From JABILX01 sp041648305 (GTDB taxonomy: Bacteria; Patescibacteriota; Gracilibacteria; UBA1369; LOWO2-01-FULL-3): a DNA stretch of 64,000 nucleotides. The translations under genes were made by a program, and so were the position numbers. Shown here piece by piece: positions 43,368 through 52,587 of the stretch. Position 1 is the first letter of the stretch, and every line of letters starts with the position of its first letter. The notes under the pieces are model-generated. The model was given only the letters and a program-made list of their open reading frames with translations. It was not told where the DNA came from and did no database searches. The DNA lies in the NCBI GenBank assembly GCA_041648305.1, contig JBAZPI010000001.1, positions 1 through 64,000 on the forward strand. Reading direction: 5' to 3'.

Positions 43368-44307
43368 AGATACAGGGTTAAGTAATATTTATCACAGTTG
43401 GTTTGCCTACAGAAAAGGAAAGAAATCTAGCATCAACTTGGATATTTTCCAATACAATCTCGAAAAAGAATTGGACGGTTTGGCAAAAGATTTAAACGAC
43501 GGAACGTACAAACATGGTTCATACAAAAAATTTACCGTTTCGGACAACAAAAAGAGAGAAATCTCAGTCGCCACGGTCAGGGATAAAGTTATGCACAGGC
43601 TTGTTTACGACTATTTAACAAATATTTTTGATAAGACTTTCATCTACGACGCATGGTCGTGCAGAAAAGGGAAAGGGCTCATGGGCGCGGTCGATAGAAC
43701 ACAAAAATTTATAAAAAAGTATGAAAACGGGTTTGTCTGGAGAGCCGATGTCAAAAAGTTCTTCGACAATGTTGATCACGACATTTTACTCACCACGTTA
43801 AAACGAAAAATTAAGGACAAAAAAACTTTCCTATTATTGACCGAAATCATCAAAAGTTTTTCAACAAAAAAAGGCAAAGGTATGCCGATCGGCAATCTGA
43901 CCAGCCAGATTTTTTCAAACATTTATCTCAACGAACTGGATAGATATATAAAACATAAATTAAAAATCAAAGCATATCTAAGATACGGGGATGATTTCCT
44001 GATTTTCGACAACAGTGAAGATTACTTGGAAAAAACAAAAGCGCTCACGGCAAACTTCTTGAGAGATAAATTGAATCTCGAGTTACACGCGAAAAATAAT
44101 TACATTGTGAAAACAAAACATGGCCTAAAATTTCTGGGCTTGGTCTTGTATCCGGATGAGAGAAGGATTAACAAAAGAAATTGTAAAAAATTGAGATCAA
44201 AATTAAACATGAAAAATGTGAGCAGCTACTGGGGAATAGTCAAAAAACACTCCGATATGAAGGCAATTCAAGAATTTCAATGGGAATTGATCGAAAAGAT
44301 TCGGTAG
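43351..44307 (+). CDS. DGR reverse transcriptase
   Basis: Copies template RNA into cDNA with adenine-specific errors. 318 aa from the ATG at 43351. A TTG at 43342 is also possible. The catalytic motifs are FDNVDHD (first Asp) and YGDDFLIF (Asp-Asp). The motif GMPIGNLTSQIFSNIYLNEL has IGNLTSQ in place of the QGxxxSP seen in retroviral and group II intron RTs, which is diagnostic for DGRs. There is no maturase, endonuclease or thumb extension. It has no obvious Shine-Dalgarno sequence and probably depends on transcripts from the TR promoter reading antisense through avd. Confidence 0.95.
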   Translation: MGSEVIDTGLSNIYHSWFAYRKGKKSSINLDIFQYNLEKELDGLAKDLNDGTYKHGSYKKFTVSDNKKREISVATVRDKVMHRLVYDYLTNIFDKTFIYDAWSCRKGKGLMGAVDRTQKFIKKYENGFVWRADVKKFFDNVDHDILLTTLKRKIKDKKTFLLLTEIIKSFSTKKGKGMPIGNLTSQIFSNIYLNELDRYIKHKLKIKAYLRYGDDFLIFDNSEDYLEKTKALTANFLRDKLNLELHAKNNYIVKTKHGLKFLGLVLYPDERRINKRNCKKLRSKLNMKNVSSYWGIVKKHSDMKAIQEFQWELIEKIR

Positions 44308-44322
44308 TCTTAACAATAGAAA

Positions 44323-45630
44323 CTATTTCTCTTCCTCGGTCACAACCTCTGGCTCTTTAACTTCCTCTCCTGAGGCAACCTCTGCCTCCTCCTCGGCCGC
44401 CTTTTCTTCTGGGACAACCTCAGCCTCAACCACTGGAGCCTCCTCCTCGTCTGCCTTTTCTTCTGGAACAACCTCAGCCTCAGCTTCAATAGCCTCAGTA
44501 GCTGGAGCCTCCTCCTTCTTCTCCTCCTTTGGCTTAGCCGTCAAAGCCTTAATAGAGAGTCCAACTCTGTGTTCATCAGCATCTATCGTAATAATCTTAG
44601 CCTTAACTTTGTCGCCAACCTTCAAAATAGCTCCAACATCAATCCCTTCACCATCAGCAATTTCAGTAACATGAATCAATCCATTGATTTCATCATCTAA
44701 CTTAACGAAAGCTCCAAAAGGAGTAATTCTGCTCACGTCGCACTCTACAATAGTTCCGACTTTATATCTCTTGCTGGCTTCAATCCATGGATCCGGAACA
44801 AGTCTCTTCATAGACAGGCTGATCTTGTCATCATCTTTTCCGATAACAAGAATTTCAACTTCGTCTCCGATCTTCGCGAAGTCCGCAGGATCTTTAACAT
44901 GTCCCCAAGCAATTTCGGATATGTGAACAAGCCCTTCAAGACCTTCAAACGCAACGAAGATACCGAATTTAACGATTCCGCTAACTTTTCCTTTAACTTT
45001 TTGTCCAACTTCGAGCTTGCCCAATGATCTTTGGCGAGCTTCCCTTTGAGCGGCGCGTTCTGAAAGAATCATTTTGCCGCCGGTCTCATCCAAATTAATA
45101 ACTTTTACTTCCAAAGTCATGCCAATCAATTTCTGTAGACGTGAAAGAATCTTCGCGCTGTCAGCACCATCAACACGTGGATAGTGTAGGGGAGCGAGCT
45201 GCGAAACAGGGATAAACCCTTTAATTCCATCAATATTGAGCAGAAGTCCGCCCTTATTCGCCTCATTTGGAGATACTTCAATAATTTCATCGGTTTCATA
45301 AGCCTTTTTGAATCTATCCCAGGTTTTTTCCTGGCTTGCGCGTCGTAGTGACAGCACGACCAATCCGTCGTCATTTTCCTCTTCCATTACATAAGCGGAA
45401 ATGCTGTCGCCAACTTGCAGATTTTTAACAGTACCTGAGCTGTCATGAGCTTCCTTGCCGGTTATGACACCGGTTGAAGCTCCACCGAGATCAACTAGTA
45501 TTTTATTCTTTAAAATGGAACTTACGGTTCCTTCGACTGTACTTCCGGGCTTTGGACACTCGAGCTGAGCAACGCTACCTAATAGCTCGTCCATAACCGT
45601 GGAAGCAGTATATTTTGCTTTCCTAGCCAT
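44323..45630 (-). CDS. rpsA: S1 RNA-binding domain protein (ribosomal protein bS1-like)
   Basis: 435 aa with four S1/OB domains (starting near residues 28, 112, 206 and 290; e.g. KVSGIVKFGIFVAFEGLEGLVHISEI and RITPFGAFVKLDDEINGLIHVTEI). This is the number typical of short bacterial S1 proteins that hold mRNA on the 30S subunit. The last ~85 residues are an acidic tail with two copies of EAEVVPEEKA followed by Glu/Ala runs, expanded by simple repetition. It converges on the DGR RT with a 15-bp gap. A TATAAT element lies at 45662-45657, about 25 nt before the start. Confidence 0.88.
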   Translation of the reverse strand: MARKAKYTASTVMDELLGSVAQLECPKPGSTVEGTVSSILKNKILVDLGGASTGVITGKEAHDSSGTVKNLQVGDSISAYVMEEENDDGLVVLSLRRASQEKTWDRFKKAYETDEIIEVSPNEANKGGLLLNIDGIKGFIPVSQLAPLHYPRVDGADSAKILSRLQKLIGMTLEVKVINLDETGGKMILSERAAQREARQRSLGKLEVGQKVKGKVSGIVKFGIFVAFEGLEGLVHISEIAWGHVKDPADFAKIGDEVEILVIGKDDDKISLSMKRLVPDPWIEASKRYKVGTIVECDVSRITPFGAFVKLDDEINGLIHVTEIADGEGIDVGAILKVGDKVKAKIITIDADEHRVGLSIKALTAKPKEEKKEEAPATEAIEAEAEVVPEEKADEEEAPVVEAEVVPEEKAAEEEAEVASGEEVKEPEVVTEEEK

Positions 45631-45756
45631 ATGACCTTGTTGACAAAGCGTTTTATATTATACAAAGGCTTTTTATAGTAGATGCTGCTTTGTCGTTTAA
45701 GTTGCACACCTAAAAAGCAGGGGGATTATATTGATCCGCTCCGCTTTTGTCAAACT

Positions 45757-48369
45757 TTATTTGCCTTTTCTGTCAGCCTTCACCACATCCACGCCGTCAC
45801 CCTTTTTCACAACCTTCACAACGTCCCCTTCCTCAAAAGTTCCATCAATCAGTTTTTGCGTCAAAGGATCCTCAACGTAATCCTGAATAGCTCTCCTCAC
45901 AGGACGGGCTCCAAAAGCAGGGTCGTAGCTTTTCTCCGCAAGAAACTCGAGTCCCCCGGGAGTAAGTTCAATTGTAATTTTCCTGTGTTGAAGACGCTCC
46001 TGCAAAAACCCAACATGAAGCTCAACAATCCTTTTAATATGTTCATGTGTAAGAGGATGAAATACCACAATCTTGTCGATACGATTCAAAAACTCAGGTC
46101 TGAATTTCTCTTTCAAACTCTGCAAAATATCATCCTTCATAGCTTGATAATCTTTTTCGGCCTCTTTAAGCTCATCGGACTTGACGTTGAATCCCATTGG
46201 AGCGGCTTTTTCGGTCAACTTCTCGGCTCCAATATTGGAAGTCATGATAATTATCGTATTTTTGAAATTAACTTTTCGACCCTTTGCGTCAGTCAATTCT
46301 CCGTCTTCAAGTATCTGCAATAACAGGTTGAAAACTTCATTATGAGCTTTTTCAATTTCATCGAACAAAATCACGGAATATGGTTTAGTTCTGACGGCTT
46401 CTGTAAGCTGCCCACCTTCCTCGTACCCGACATACCCGGCGGTAGCGCCAACCAAACGGGAGGTGTTATGTCTTTCCATGAACTCACTCATATCAATCTT
46501 GATAAGAGCGTTCCTGTCGTCATAAATTTCCTCGGCTATAGCCTTAACGAGTTCGGTTTTCCCGACACCGGTCGGCCCCATGAAAATAAACGAGCCAATA
46601 GGGCGTTTCTCATCCGAAATTCCAGCCCTTGACCTTCTAATAGCTTTCGCAATAGCGGCGATCGCCTCTTCCTGACCAACAATTCTTTTCTTCAAAGAAT
46701 CCTCAAGACCCTGAAGTTTTGCAACGTCATCCTTCACCAATTTATTAACAGGAATTCCCGTCATAACGGCAACAACCTTCGCAACATCTTCCTCCGTAAT
46801 TTTCTTTCTCTTAGAGCGGGGGAGATTAACTTTCTTTTGATCTTCAACCTCTTTCATCACACCCAACTCTTCGTTTCTAAACTCAGCAGCCTTCTCGTAG
46901 TCCTGGCGTGAAACGCATTCTTCTTTTTTCTTTACAACAGCTTGAAGTTTTTTCTGCAATTTCTTAATTTTGCTCGAATCAACGCTTGTAGTTTTTATCC
47001 TCTTCAACGATGCGGCCTCATCAATCAAATCAATTGCCTTATCAGGCAAAAAACGATCATTAACATATCTCTTCGATAACCTCACGGCGGACTCCAGGGC
47101 CTCATCGGTAATTATCAAATTGTGGTGATCTTCGAAAGACTGTTGAAGCCCTCTAAGCATCGCAAGAGTATCTTCATATGGGGGCTCTTCCACCATAACA
47201 GGCTGGAACCTCCTCTCCAAAGCGGCATCAGTCTCAACATGCTTGCGGTATTCTTTAGTCGTGGTCGCTCCAATCATCTGGATTTTCCCTCTCGACAAAG
47301 CCGGTTTTAGAATATTGGCAGCATCGAGACTTCCCTCGGCGCTACCAGCCCCGATAACAGTATGCAATTCATCAATAAATAAAATAACGTCGTGCTGAGT
47401 CGAAGCTTCATCAATAATCTGTTTCAATCTTTCTTCAAACTCGCCTCGATACTTCGTGCCGGCAACAACAGAAGTCATGGACAACGCCAGAATTCTTTTG
47501 TCGAGCATATTATCGGGAACTTCTTCTCTAACAATCGCCTGAGCCAAACCCTCGGCAACAGCGGTTTTCCCAACGCCAGGTTCGCCAATCAAAACAGGGT
47601 TATTCTTGGTTTTTCTGCACAAAATACTTATCACGCGTTCAATCTCCTTCTTCCTACCGATCACGGGGCTAAGTTTATTTTCTTTGGCCTCTTGAACTAT
47701 ATCGCTTGTGAAGTAATCCAAAGCCGGAGTTTTAGACTGTTTATCGCCTTTATGCTTATGAGCGTCTGTCATTTGATCCTTCTGTATCTGCCCGGCGGCC
47801 AAAACCCCATGCAAACCGCTCAAAAACATCTCAAGCGGGTTTGTAGGAGCGGACCTGCCAGGCGGCATTCCGGGCATACCGGGCATTCCGGCCTGCCCTG
47901 AAGGTTCAGGACCCCTAGCGCGCTCAAATATTTCAACAACCTGATCTTTGATATCATCAGGATTGATTTTCATGTTTTCCAAAATCACAGTAGCCGCAGT
48001 ATTCTCCTGAGCAACCAAAGCATAGAGAAGGTGCTCAGTTCCAACAAAACTATGTCCATATTCATGCGCGATCTTCACGGCTTCCTCAATAACGGCCTTA
48101 GCATATTCGGATAACCCTCCGGGCTGTCCTTCTTTAATGCTACTTTTCCCGACTCTTCCAACAGATTTCAAAACCAATTCAACGTTCTGAATAGAAACGC
48201 CAAAATTAATAAGAACAGAAGCTCCAAGAGAACTCTCCTGAGAAAGTATTCCTATGAGTACATGCTCCGTTCCTACATAACTTTGACCGGCCTCTCTTGC
48301 CCGCTCTTGAGCGACGATCAAAGCCTGTTTCGCCTCTTTTGTGAACTTATCAAAATGTCCGTCAATCAT
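45757..48369 (-). CDS. clpC: ClpC-type AAA+ unfoldase
   Basis: Unfolds proteins for ClpP. The 870-aa product has two Clp_N repeats (~5-145), a Met/Gly/Pro-rich linker and AAA-1 with GEPGVGKTAV (~266). A UVR-like middle segment (RQDYEKAAEFRNEE) distinguishes ClpC from ClpA and ClpB. AAA-2 with GPTGVGKTEL (~600) and the C-terminal D2-small domain follow. An extended -10 (TGGTATAAT) lies ~26 nt before the start, and a CIRCE operator lies ~120 bp upstream. Heat-shock control by HrcA is therefore likely. mcsA, mcsB and ctsR are absent nearby. Confidence 0.93.
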   Translation of the reverse strand: MIDGHFDKFTKEAKQALIVAQERAREAGQSYVGTEHVLIGILSQESSLGASVLINFGVSIQNVELVLKSVGRVGKSSIKEGQPGGLSEYAKAVIEEAVKIAHEYGHSFVGTEHLLYALVAQENTAATVILENMKINPDDIKDQVVEIFERARGPEPSGQAGMPGMPGMPPGRSAPTNPLEMFLSGLHGVLAAGQIQKDQMTDAHKHKGDKQSKTPALDYFTSDIVQEAKENKLSPVIGRKKEIERVISILCRKTKNNPVLIGEPGVGKTAVAEGLAQAIVREEVPDNMLDKRILALSMTSVVAGTKYRGEFEERLKQIIDEASTQHDVILFIDELHTVIGAGSAEGSLDAANILKPALSRGKIQMIGATTTKEYRKHVETDAALERRFQPVMVEEPPYEDTLAMLRGLQQSFEDHHNLIITDEALESAVRLSKRYVNDRFLPDKAIDLIDEAASLKRIKTTSVDSSKIKKLQKKLQAVVKKKEECVSRQDYEKAAEFRNEELGVMKEVEDQKKVNLPRSKRKKITEEDVAKVVAVMTGIPVNKLVKDDVAKLQGLEDSLKKRIVGQEEAIAAIAKAIRRSRAGISDEKRPIGSFIFMGPTGVGKTELVKAIAEEIYDDRNALIKIDMSEFMERHNTSRLVGATAGYVGYEEGGQLTEAVRTKPYSVILFDEIEKAHNEVFNLLLQILEDGELTDAKGRKVNFKNTIIIMTSNIGAEKLTEKAAPMGFNVKSDELKEAEKDYQAMKDDILQSLKEKFRPEFLNRIDKIVVFHPLTHEHIKRIVELHVGFLQERLQHRKITIELTPGGLEFLAEKSYDPAFGARPVRRAIQDYVEDPLTQKLIDGTFEEGDVVKVVKKGDGVDVVKADRKGK

Positions 48370-48394
48370 ATTTATTTTTTTATCAAGTCACTTA

Positions 48395-48403
48395 ATTATA
48401 CCA
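48395..48403 (-). promoter_or_regulatory. Extended -10 promoter close to clpC
   Basis: Minus strand TGGTATAAT (48403-48395), about 26 nt before the clpC ATG. A second, CIRCE-overlapping promoter may lie upstream. Confidence 0.5.
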
Positions 48404-48485
48404 TAGGGATCTCTCTTAATTCCCCCTTTCAACTTTACAATATTTAGATTAGATGTCCTATTTTAACCTGATTTTCCGCACTCCC

Positions 48486-48512
48486 TTAGCACTCTGGATT
48501 TCAGAGTGCTAG
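48486..48512. promoter_or_regulatory. CIRCE operator (HrcA site)
   Basis: TTAGCACTC, nine bases, GAGTGCTAG: the CIRCE consensus TTAGCACTC-N9-GAGTGCTAA with a single mismatch in the last base. It sits between the lipoprotein gene and clpC. On the minus strand a TTGACG (48530-48525) with a weak TGAAAT 17 bp later would straddle its outer half, so HrcA could block a heat-shock promoter for clpC. Confidence 0.85.
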
Positions 48513-48526
48513 GAACTTTTCGTCAA

Positions 48527-49936
48527 TTACTCTTGAGCTTCCACAAGTTTAATGCTTGCTGCGATCTGCATCAAAACATCCTCCATGCTCTTGGCTCCCT
48601 GAACACTATAAACTCTATCGGAAACTTTGACGTAAAAATAGACATCGTCACCTACGAATTTCTTCACAGCCTTCCCGTTAGCCATTGTTACCGCGGTCCC
48701 GGCTGGCAAATCTCCGGAAAGCACCTTCAAGCTCGCGAATTCATTCTCGTCTGTGACAGACTCGTTACTAAACGCGTATTTATGCAAAACGCCATCCTCG
48801 GAACCTTTGGCTCCGGCGTAATACCAGCTTGCGGGATACTTTGCCGAAAAATGATATGGAAGACTTTCGAATTCCGCAGTCGCTTTAGTAGCCGCCTCAG
48901 CGGCCTCCTCCTCATCTTCAGGCTCAACGGCCTCTTCAACGGCCTCCTCAACAACCTCAGGTTCAACAACCCCTCCCGGCTCTTTAGCTTCCTCTGGCTC
49001 GACAGTAGCCGCCTCAGCGGCCTCCTCCTCTTCCTCCTCCTTCTCGACAACCCCTCCTGCGGCAACGATAGCCTCCTCCGCCTGAGCCTTATCTAATTCA
49101 GCCAAAGCTTCTTCATCAAAAGGAACAAATTGGAATTCCAAAAGCATCTCATAAAAAGTTTTTTCATTATTATTGTTGAAATTTTCCTCCGGCACAAAAG
49201 CAACTTCGTAGACATAAGGATCCCTCTCTAAGAAGAAATGAACTTCGGTGCTACCAGTGATAGAATATTTCGTCGCAGACTGCTGGTTTACACCGACTTT
49301 CGCGTCAGAAACTTGAAGTTTATCTGCATTTTTATTCTCCGCCATAATTTTGTTCACATAATCGGTAAACGAAACACCCTCCTCTTTGTTATGCTTAGTG
49401 AAAGAAACATAATCGGGGAGAACAGGACTTTCTGCGGCGGTCTCAGCGGCGGTCCCCGAAACAGTCTCTGTAGTGGTCTCCGTTTCTCCCTGCAAAGGCG
49501 CAATAAAATCAACAATGTTGTTGTATTCAGACAGTTCCCAGTTGTCATAATATTTCAATTTCAATCCCAAAGTTTGATTCATATACGTCATCCAGTTCGC
49601 CTTCCCTGACTCCTTTTCCAAAACCTCCAAAACGGAAATTCCGCTAACTTTATAAACTTCATTCTCATCATCATACTCAACATTCGCATTAATTTTATTA
49701 CCGAGATATTGCTGGCTGGACAAGTTTAAAACCGTACTATTCAAGGAGTATATATCTCCATTCTCGTCGGTCAATAAATGAGACCCGGGATATTCATCGC
49801 CAATTTCTTGTTCTGTTAAAACGCCAATCAGTTCATCCTTGTGATCAATCAAACCGAAAAGATTACATCCGGCAAAAGTAAAAACGAAAACGAAAACGCA
49901 CATCAACGAAACAAACGAAACAACGATTTTTTTCAT
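48527..49936 (-). CDS. Lipoprotein with two PsbP/DcrB-like domains and an acidic linker
   Basis: 469 aa. A signal peptide ends in the lipobox FAGC (Cys near 24). Residues ~25-115 form a beta-rich segment, and ~120-275 a PsbP/DcrB-like domain (LGLKLKYYDNWEL, DYVSFTKHNKEEG). Residues ~285-355 are a Glu/Ala/Val/Pro repeat. The last ~115 form a second similar domain (YHFSAKYPASWYYAG ... VLMQIAASIKLVEAQE). It is a paralogue in style of the lipoprotein at 2132. The function is unknown, probably a surface or periplasm-like binding protein. The acidic linker is encoded by near-repetitive GCC/GAG-rich DNA, prone to length change. Confidence 0.75.
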   Translation of the reverse strand: MKKIVVSFVSLMCVFVFVFTFAGCNLFGLIDHKDELIGVLTEQEIGDEYPGSHLLTDENGDIYSLNSTVLNLSSQQYLGNKINANVEYDDENEVYKVSGISVLEVLEKESGKANWMTYMNQTLGLKLKYYDNWELSEYNNIVDFIAPLQGETETTTETVSGTAAETAAESPVLPDYVSFTKHNKEEGVSFTDYVNKIMAENKNADKLQVSDAKVGVNQQSATKYSITGSTEVHFFLERDPYVYEVAFVPEENFNNNNEKTFYEMLLEFQFVPFDEEALAELDKAQAEEAIVAAGGVVEKEEEEEEAAEAATVEPEEAKEPGGVVEPEVVEEAVEEAVEPEDEEEAAEAATKATAEFESLPYHFSAKYPASWYYAGAKGSEDGVLHKYAFSNESVTDENEFASLKVLSGDLPAGTAVTMANGKAVKKFVGDDVYFYVKVSDRVYSVQGAKSMEDVLMQIAASIKLVEAQE

Positions 49937-49972
49937 ACATTTCTTTATTAAAAATTTGCGTGCGCAACTATA

Positions 49973-51076
49973 CTAGAGAAGGGTTTTTTGTTCAAGCCCA
50001 AGATGCCTATATGCGTGCGGAGTGGCAAGTCTGCCTCGGGGTGTTCGTTCCAACATTCCGAGCTTTATAAGGAATGGTTCGTAAATATCTTCGATGGTAT
50101 CTTCTTCCTCGGAAGTGGCCGCAGCGATCGTATTCAGACCGACAGGTCCGCCTCCAAATTTATTGATAATATTTTCCAAAATCATGCGGTCGGTCGCATC
50201 CAATCCTTTCTCGTCAATCCCCAGAGCTCGCAAAGCTTCGGCGACAACTGCAACATCAATAGTTTTTTTGTCATGATAATCGGCATAATCTCTCACACGT
50301 TTTAGTAATCGATTCGCGATACGCGGAGTCTGACGAGAACATCTGGCCAAAACTTTCGCAGCATCGTCTTCTACACTGCAATGTAAAATCCCGGCCGATC
50401 TCAAAATAATCTTCTTAATTTCATCGACGGTATAAAAGTCCAATTTAAAATTATGTCCAAACCGATCGCGTAAAGGTGAAGAAAGCATGCTGGTTTTGGT
50501 CGTCGCACCAACGAGAGTAAATCTCGGCAAAGAAATTCTCATGCTGTTTGCCGAAGGTCCTTTGCCAAGAATTATATCAATGCAGAAATCCTCCATGGCG
50601 GCATATAAGATTTCTTCAACTATTGATTTCAATCTGTGAATTTCATCGATAAAAAGCACATCGAAGTCGTTCAAATTGGAAAGTATCGCAGCCAAATCTC
50701 CCTGCTTCTCAAGAGCGGGACCGGAAGTTATTTTTATATTGGAACCCATTTCCTTGGCAATAATCACAGCCAAAGTGGTTTTCCCCAACCCTGGAGGACC
50801 GTTCAACAAAACATGTTCAAGCGGTTCGTCTCTTTTTTTCGCCGCTTCAATCGAAATTTTCAGATTCTCCTTGATCTTCTCTTGCCCGACATATTCACTC
50901 ATCGAAGTCGGACGAAGTTTATTCTCAAAAGCCTGACCGGTGGTAGACGCGTCAGCGTCGCGAGCAGACGCCGAAGGCGTCGCGAGCTTCTTGCCTCCCT
51001 CGTCAGCGAGCTTCTCCTCGTTGCCACCAATAGGGGACACCAAACGTTCCTCGTTATTTTCGTCTCGAATAATCAA
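49973..51076 (-). CDS. ruvB: Holliday junction branch-migration helicase RuvB
   Basis: AAA+ motor of RuvABC. 367 aa, with [19 protein letters not shown] (Walker A), DEIHRL (Walker B), [18 protein letters not shown] (sensor 1 and Arg finger) and the C-terminal winged helix ([13 protein letters not shown]). I accept the TTG at 51076 because it lies 1 nt after the stop of the PH gene, and ERLVSPIGG matches the normal RuvB beginning. Between this and the AAA core there are about 25 extra residues containing [17 protein letters not shown], encoded by the GC-rich in-frame element. ruvA and ruvC are not in the window. Confidence 0.92.
   Translation of the reverse strand: MIIRDENNEERLVSPIGGNEEKLADEGGKKLATPSASARDADASTTGQAFENKLRPTSMSEYVGQEKIKENLKISIEAAKKRDEPLEHVLLNGPPGLGKTTLAVIIAKEMGSNIKITSGPALEKQGDLAAILSNLNDFDVLFIDEIHRLKSIVEEILYAAMEDFCIDIILGKGPSANSMRISLPRFTLVGATTKTSMLSSPLRDRFGHNFKLDFYTVDEIKKIILRSAGILHCSVEDDAAKVLARCSRQTPRIANRLLKRVRDYADYHDKKTIDVAVVAEALRALGIDEKGLDATDRMILENIINKFGGGPVGLNTIAAATSEEEDTIEDIYEPFLIKLGMLERTPRGRLATPHAYRHLGLEQKTLL
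50943..51013. repeat. In-frame GC-rich element in ruvB
   Basis: The 5' part (50943-50965) matches the cupin-gene element with one mismatch. The middle has an inverted repeat GACGCC/GGCGTC around TTCG-type bases. The 3' part contains GCTCGCTGACGAGGG (minus strand), also present in dnaE. It looks like a composite of both other copies. Confidence 0.65.
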
Positions 51077-51077
51077 A

Positions 51078-51557
51078 TTAGTTTGGTTTTATACTGTAAA
51101 TAAATTGGCGAATCCCCTCGGGATCCGGGGCATCAAAAAATTCAATGATCGAAGTGTGTGAAGCTGTCTTAAGAGTGAATGTCCCATAATCCAGCATCCA
51201 AAAAGTGGCCAAAACTCCTTTCTCTCTTGTCGTAATATCCTGAATATCATGCAATTCAGCCTCGTGCTCGTCACGCTTAGTCAAATATCTCCAATCAATC
51301 AAAATCACACGCTGATTTGTGACGACTAACCTATCAAGCCAGTAAACCAAAGCTTGATAAATCAATATCAAGGTAAAAAGACATATGACAATCAGATGGG
51401 CGATAATGTAAGTTTTAGTAGGCATGCTCGGGCCGAACAGATACAAAAGCAGGAAGAAAGGAAAAGATCCGGCTATAATCTTCAATAAATCCATAACAAA
51501 AGGAGTCGGATGATGATGATAAATTTTTTCAATTTTTTCGCCTTCACGAAGTTCCAT
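51078..51557 (-). CDS. Membrane protein with bacterial PH domain, 159 aa
   Basis: Two adjacent membrane helices (~27-45 and ~50-75; e.g. [35 protein letters not shown]). A C-terminal bPH domain of the YdbS/YdbT type follows ([30 protein letters not shown]). Function of this family is poorly defined, and membrane stress roles have been proposed. It is the first gene of a pair with ruvB, and its TAA is 1 nt before the ruvB TTG, suggesting termination-reinitiation coupling. Confidence 0.78.
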   Translation of the reverse strand: MELREGEKIEKIYHHHPTPFVMDLLKIIAGSFPFFLLLYLFGPSMPTKTYIIAHLIVICLFTLILIYQALVYWLDRLVVTNQRVILIDWRYLTKRDEHEAELHDIQDITTREKGVLATFWMLDYGTFTLKTASHTSIIEFFDAPDPEGIRQFIYSIKPN

Positions 51558-51618
51558 ATTGTGTAGTAAAATTACTCGGTCCGATAGAAATTAGAGATTT
51601 CAGTAACCATTCTATAGT

Positions 51619-52380
51619 ATGTCAAAGTATTTTCAAGCTTCATGGAAATTAAAAGAGATTTTGATAGTGCTTTTAGTCGCTATTTCAGTTCTGATACTAG
51701 TAGATCTGGCTTTTATATTTTCAGGACTGAGCGACTATTTCAAATCTGTGATTGAAAGCGACAGCGAACAAGTCTGGCTCAAAGAATTTATTGTTCTGGG
51801 ACTTTTCCTCTTACAAAGCATCATTATTTTGGTCCCATTGATTTTTCTGGTATTCAAAAATTATAAAAAATGGGTATGGGCAGATTTTGGTTTCGGAAAG
51901 TTCGAATTGTTACATCACTCAGGGCTAGCCATTCTTGGATACTTTTTCTACTTGGGAGTGAATTTCGCAATAGCTGCCATTATTGTTTTTGGAGGATTGA
52001 AAATTCCCGGGTACCAAATATCGGAACCTATTCTTCCTCTCTTTGGGACAACGGATCTCGCTTTGATGATCGCTGCTATTTTAATAGTTGTGATAGCCCC
52101 GATTCTGGAAGAAGTCTTCTTCCGGGGGTTTATCCTTCAAGGGTTGGTAAACAAATGGGGGAAATATATCGGAGCAATCGTCACCGCGTTGATTTTCGCC
52201 ATTTTGCATCTGCAGTTTGAAAGTTTCATTCCGATTTTCATCTTAAGCCTGATACTAAGTCTTCTCTTCATACGGTCCAAGTCGATCTGGCCTTGCATCC
52301 TGTTCCACGTAATAAACAACATCATCGCATTTGTTGTGGAATTGATGATGGTGAAAGGAGTGATTCCGTTGGATTTCTGA
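51619..52380 (+). CDS. CPBP family intramembrane metalloprotease
   Basis: 253 aa with about seven hydrophobic segments. The CPBP/Abi catalytic motifs are present: ILEEVFFRG (the EExxxR motif) and a downstream His in FAILHLQFESF, ending with an NxxxF-type helix (FHVINNIIAFVVE). By family (Rce1-like) it cleaves prenylated or other membrane-embedded peptides, and some members give bacteriocin immunity. It stops at TGA. No functional neighbour is evident. A palindromic repeat begins 3 bp after the stop. Confidence 0.88.
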   Translation: MSKYFQASWKLKEILIVLLVAISVLILVDLAFIFSGLSDYFKSVIESDSEQVWLKEFIVLGLFLLQSIIILVPLIFLVFKNYKKWVWADFGFGKFELLHHSGLAILGYFFYLGVNFAIAAIIVFGGLKIPGYQISEPILPLFGTTDLALMIAAILIVVIAPILEEVFFRGFILQGLVNKWGKYIGAIVTALIFAILHLQFESFIPIFILSLILSLLFIRSKSIWPCILFHVINNIIAFVVELMMVKGVIPLDF

Positions 52381-52382
52381 AC

Positions 52383-52520
52383 CTTTTCCCCGCCCCGAGG
52401 AAAAGTTTACAGGTTAGAACTTACAGGTTAGAGAGTTTCCCCGGGGAAAAACATCGGGATTTCCCCGGGGAAATTTTTACAGGTTAGGACTTACAGGTTG
52501 AAGACTTTCCCCGGGGAAAC
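52383..52520. repeat. Dispersed palindromic repeat, locus D
   Basis: Two tandem units in the orientation opposite to loci A and B: TTTCCCCGGGGAAA palindromes separated by pairs of CTTACAGGTT or TTACAGGTT words. It directly follows the CPBP stop codon. The rest of the interval to 52790 holds tRNA-Arg and hairpins. Confidence 0.8.
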
Positions 52521-52587
52521 CCCTAGACTAAATCCACAAAACCAACTAAAATTCCCCTCGTAAATCGTAAATCGGTCCAGATACCAT

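Noticed and set aside
48486..48512. Inverted repeat first read as a terminator for the lipoprotein gene
   Set aside because: No T-run follows on either strand, and the arms match the CIRCE consensus with 9-nt spacing, so an operator is the better call.
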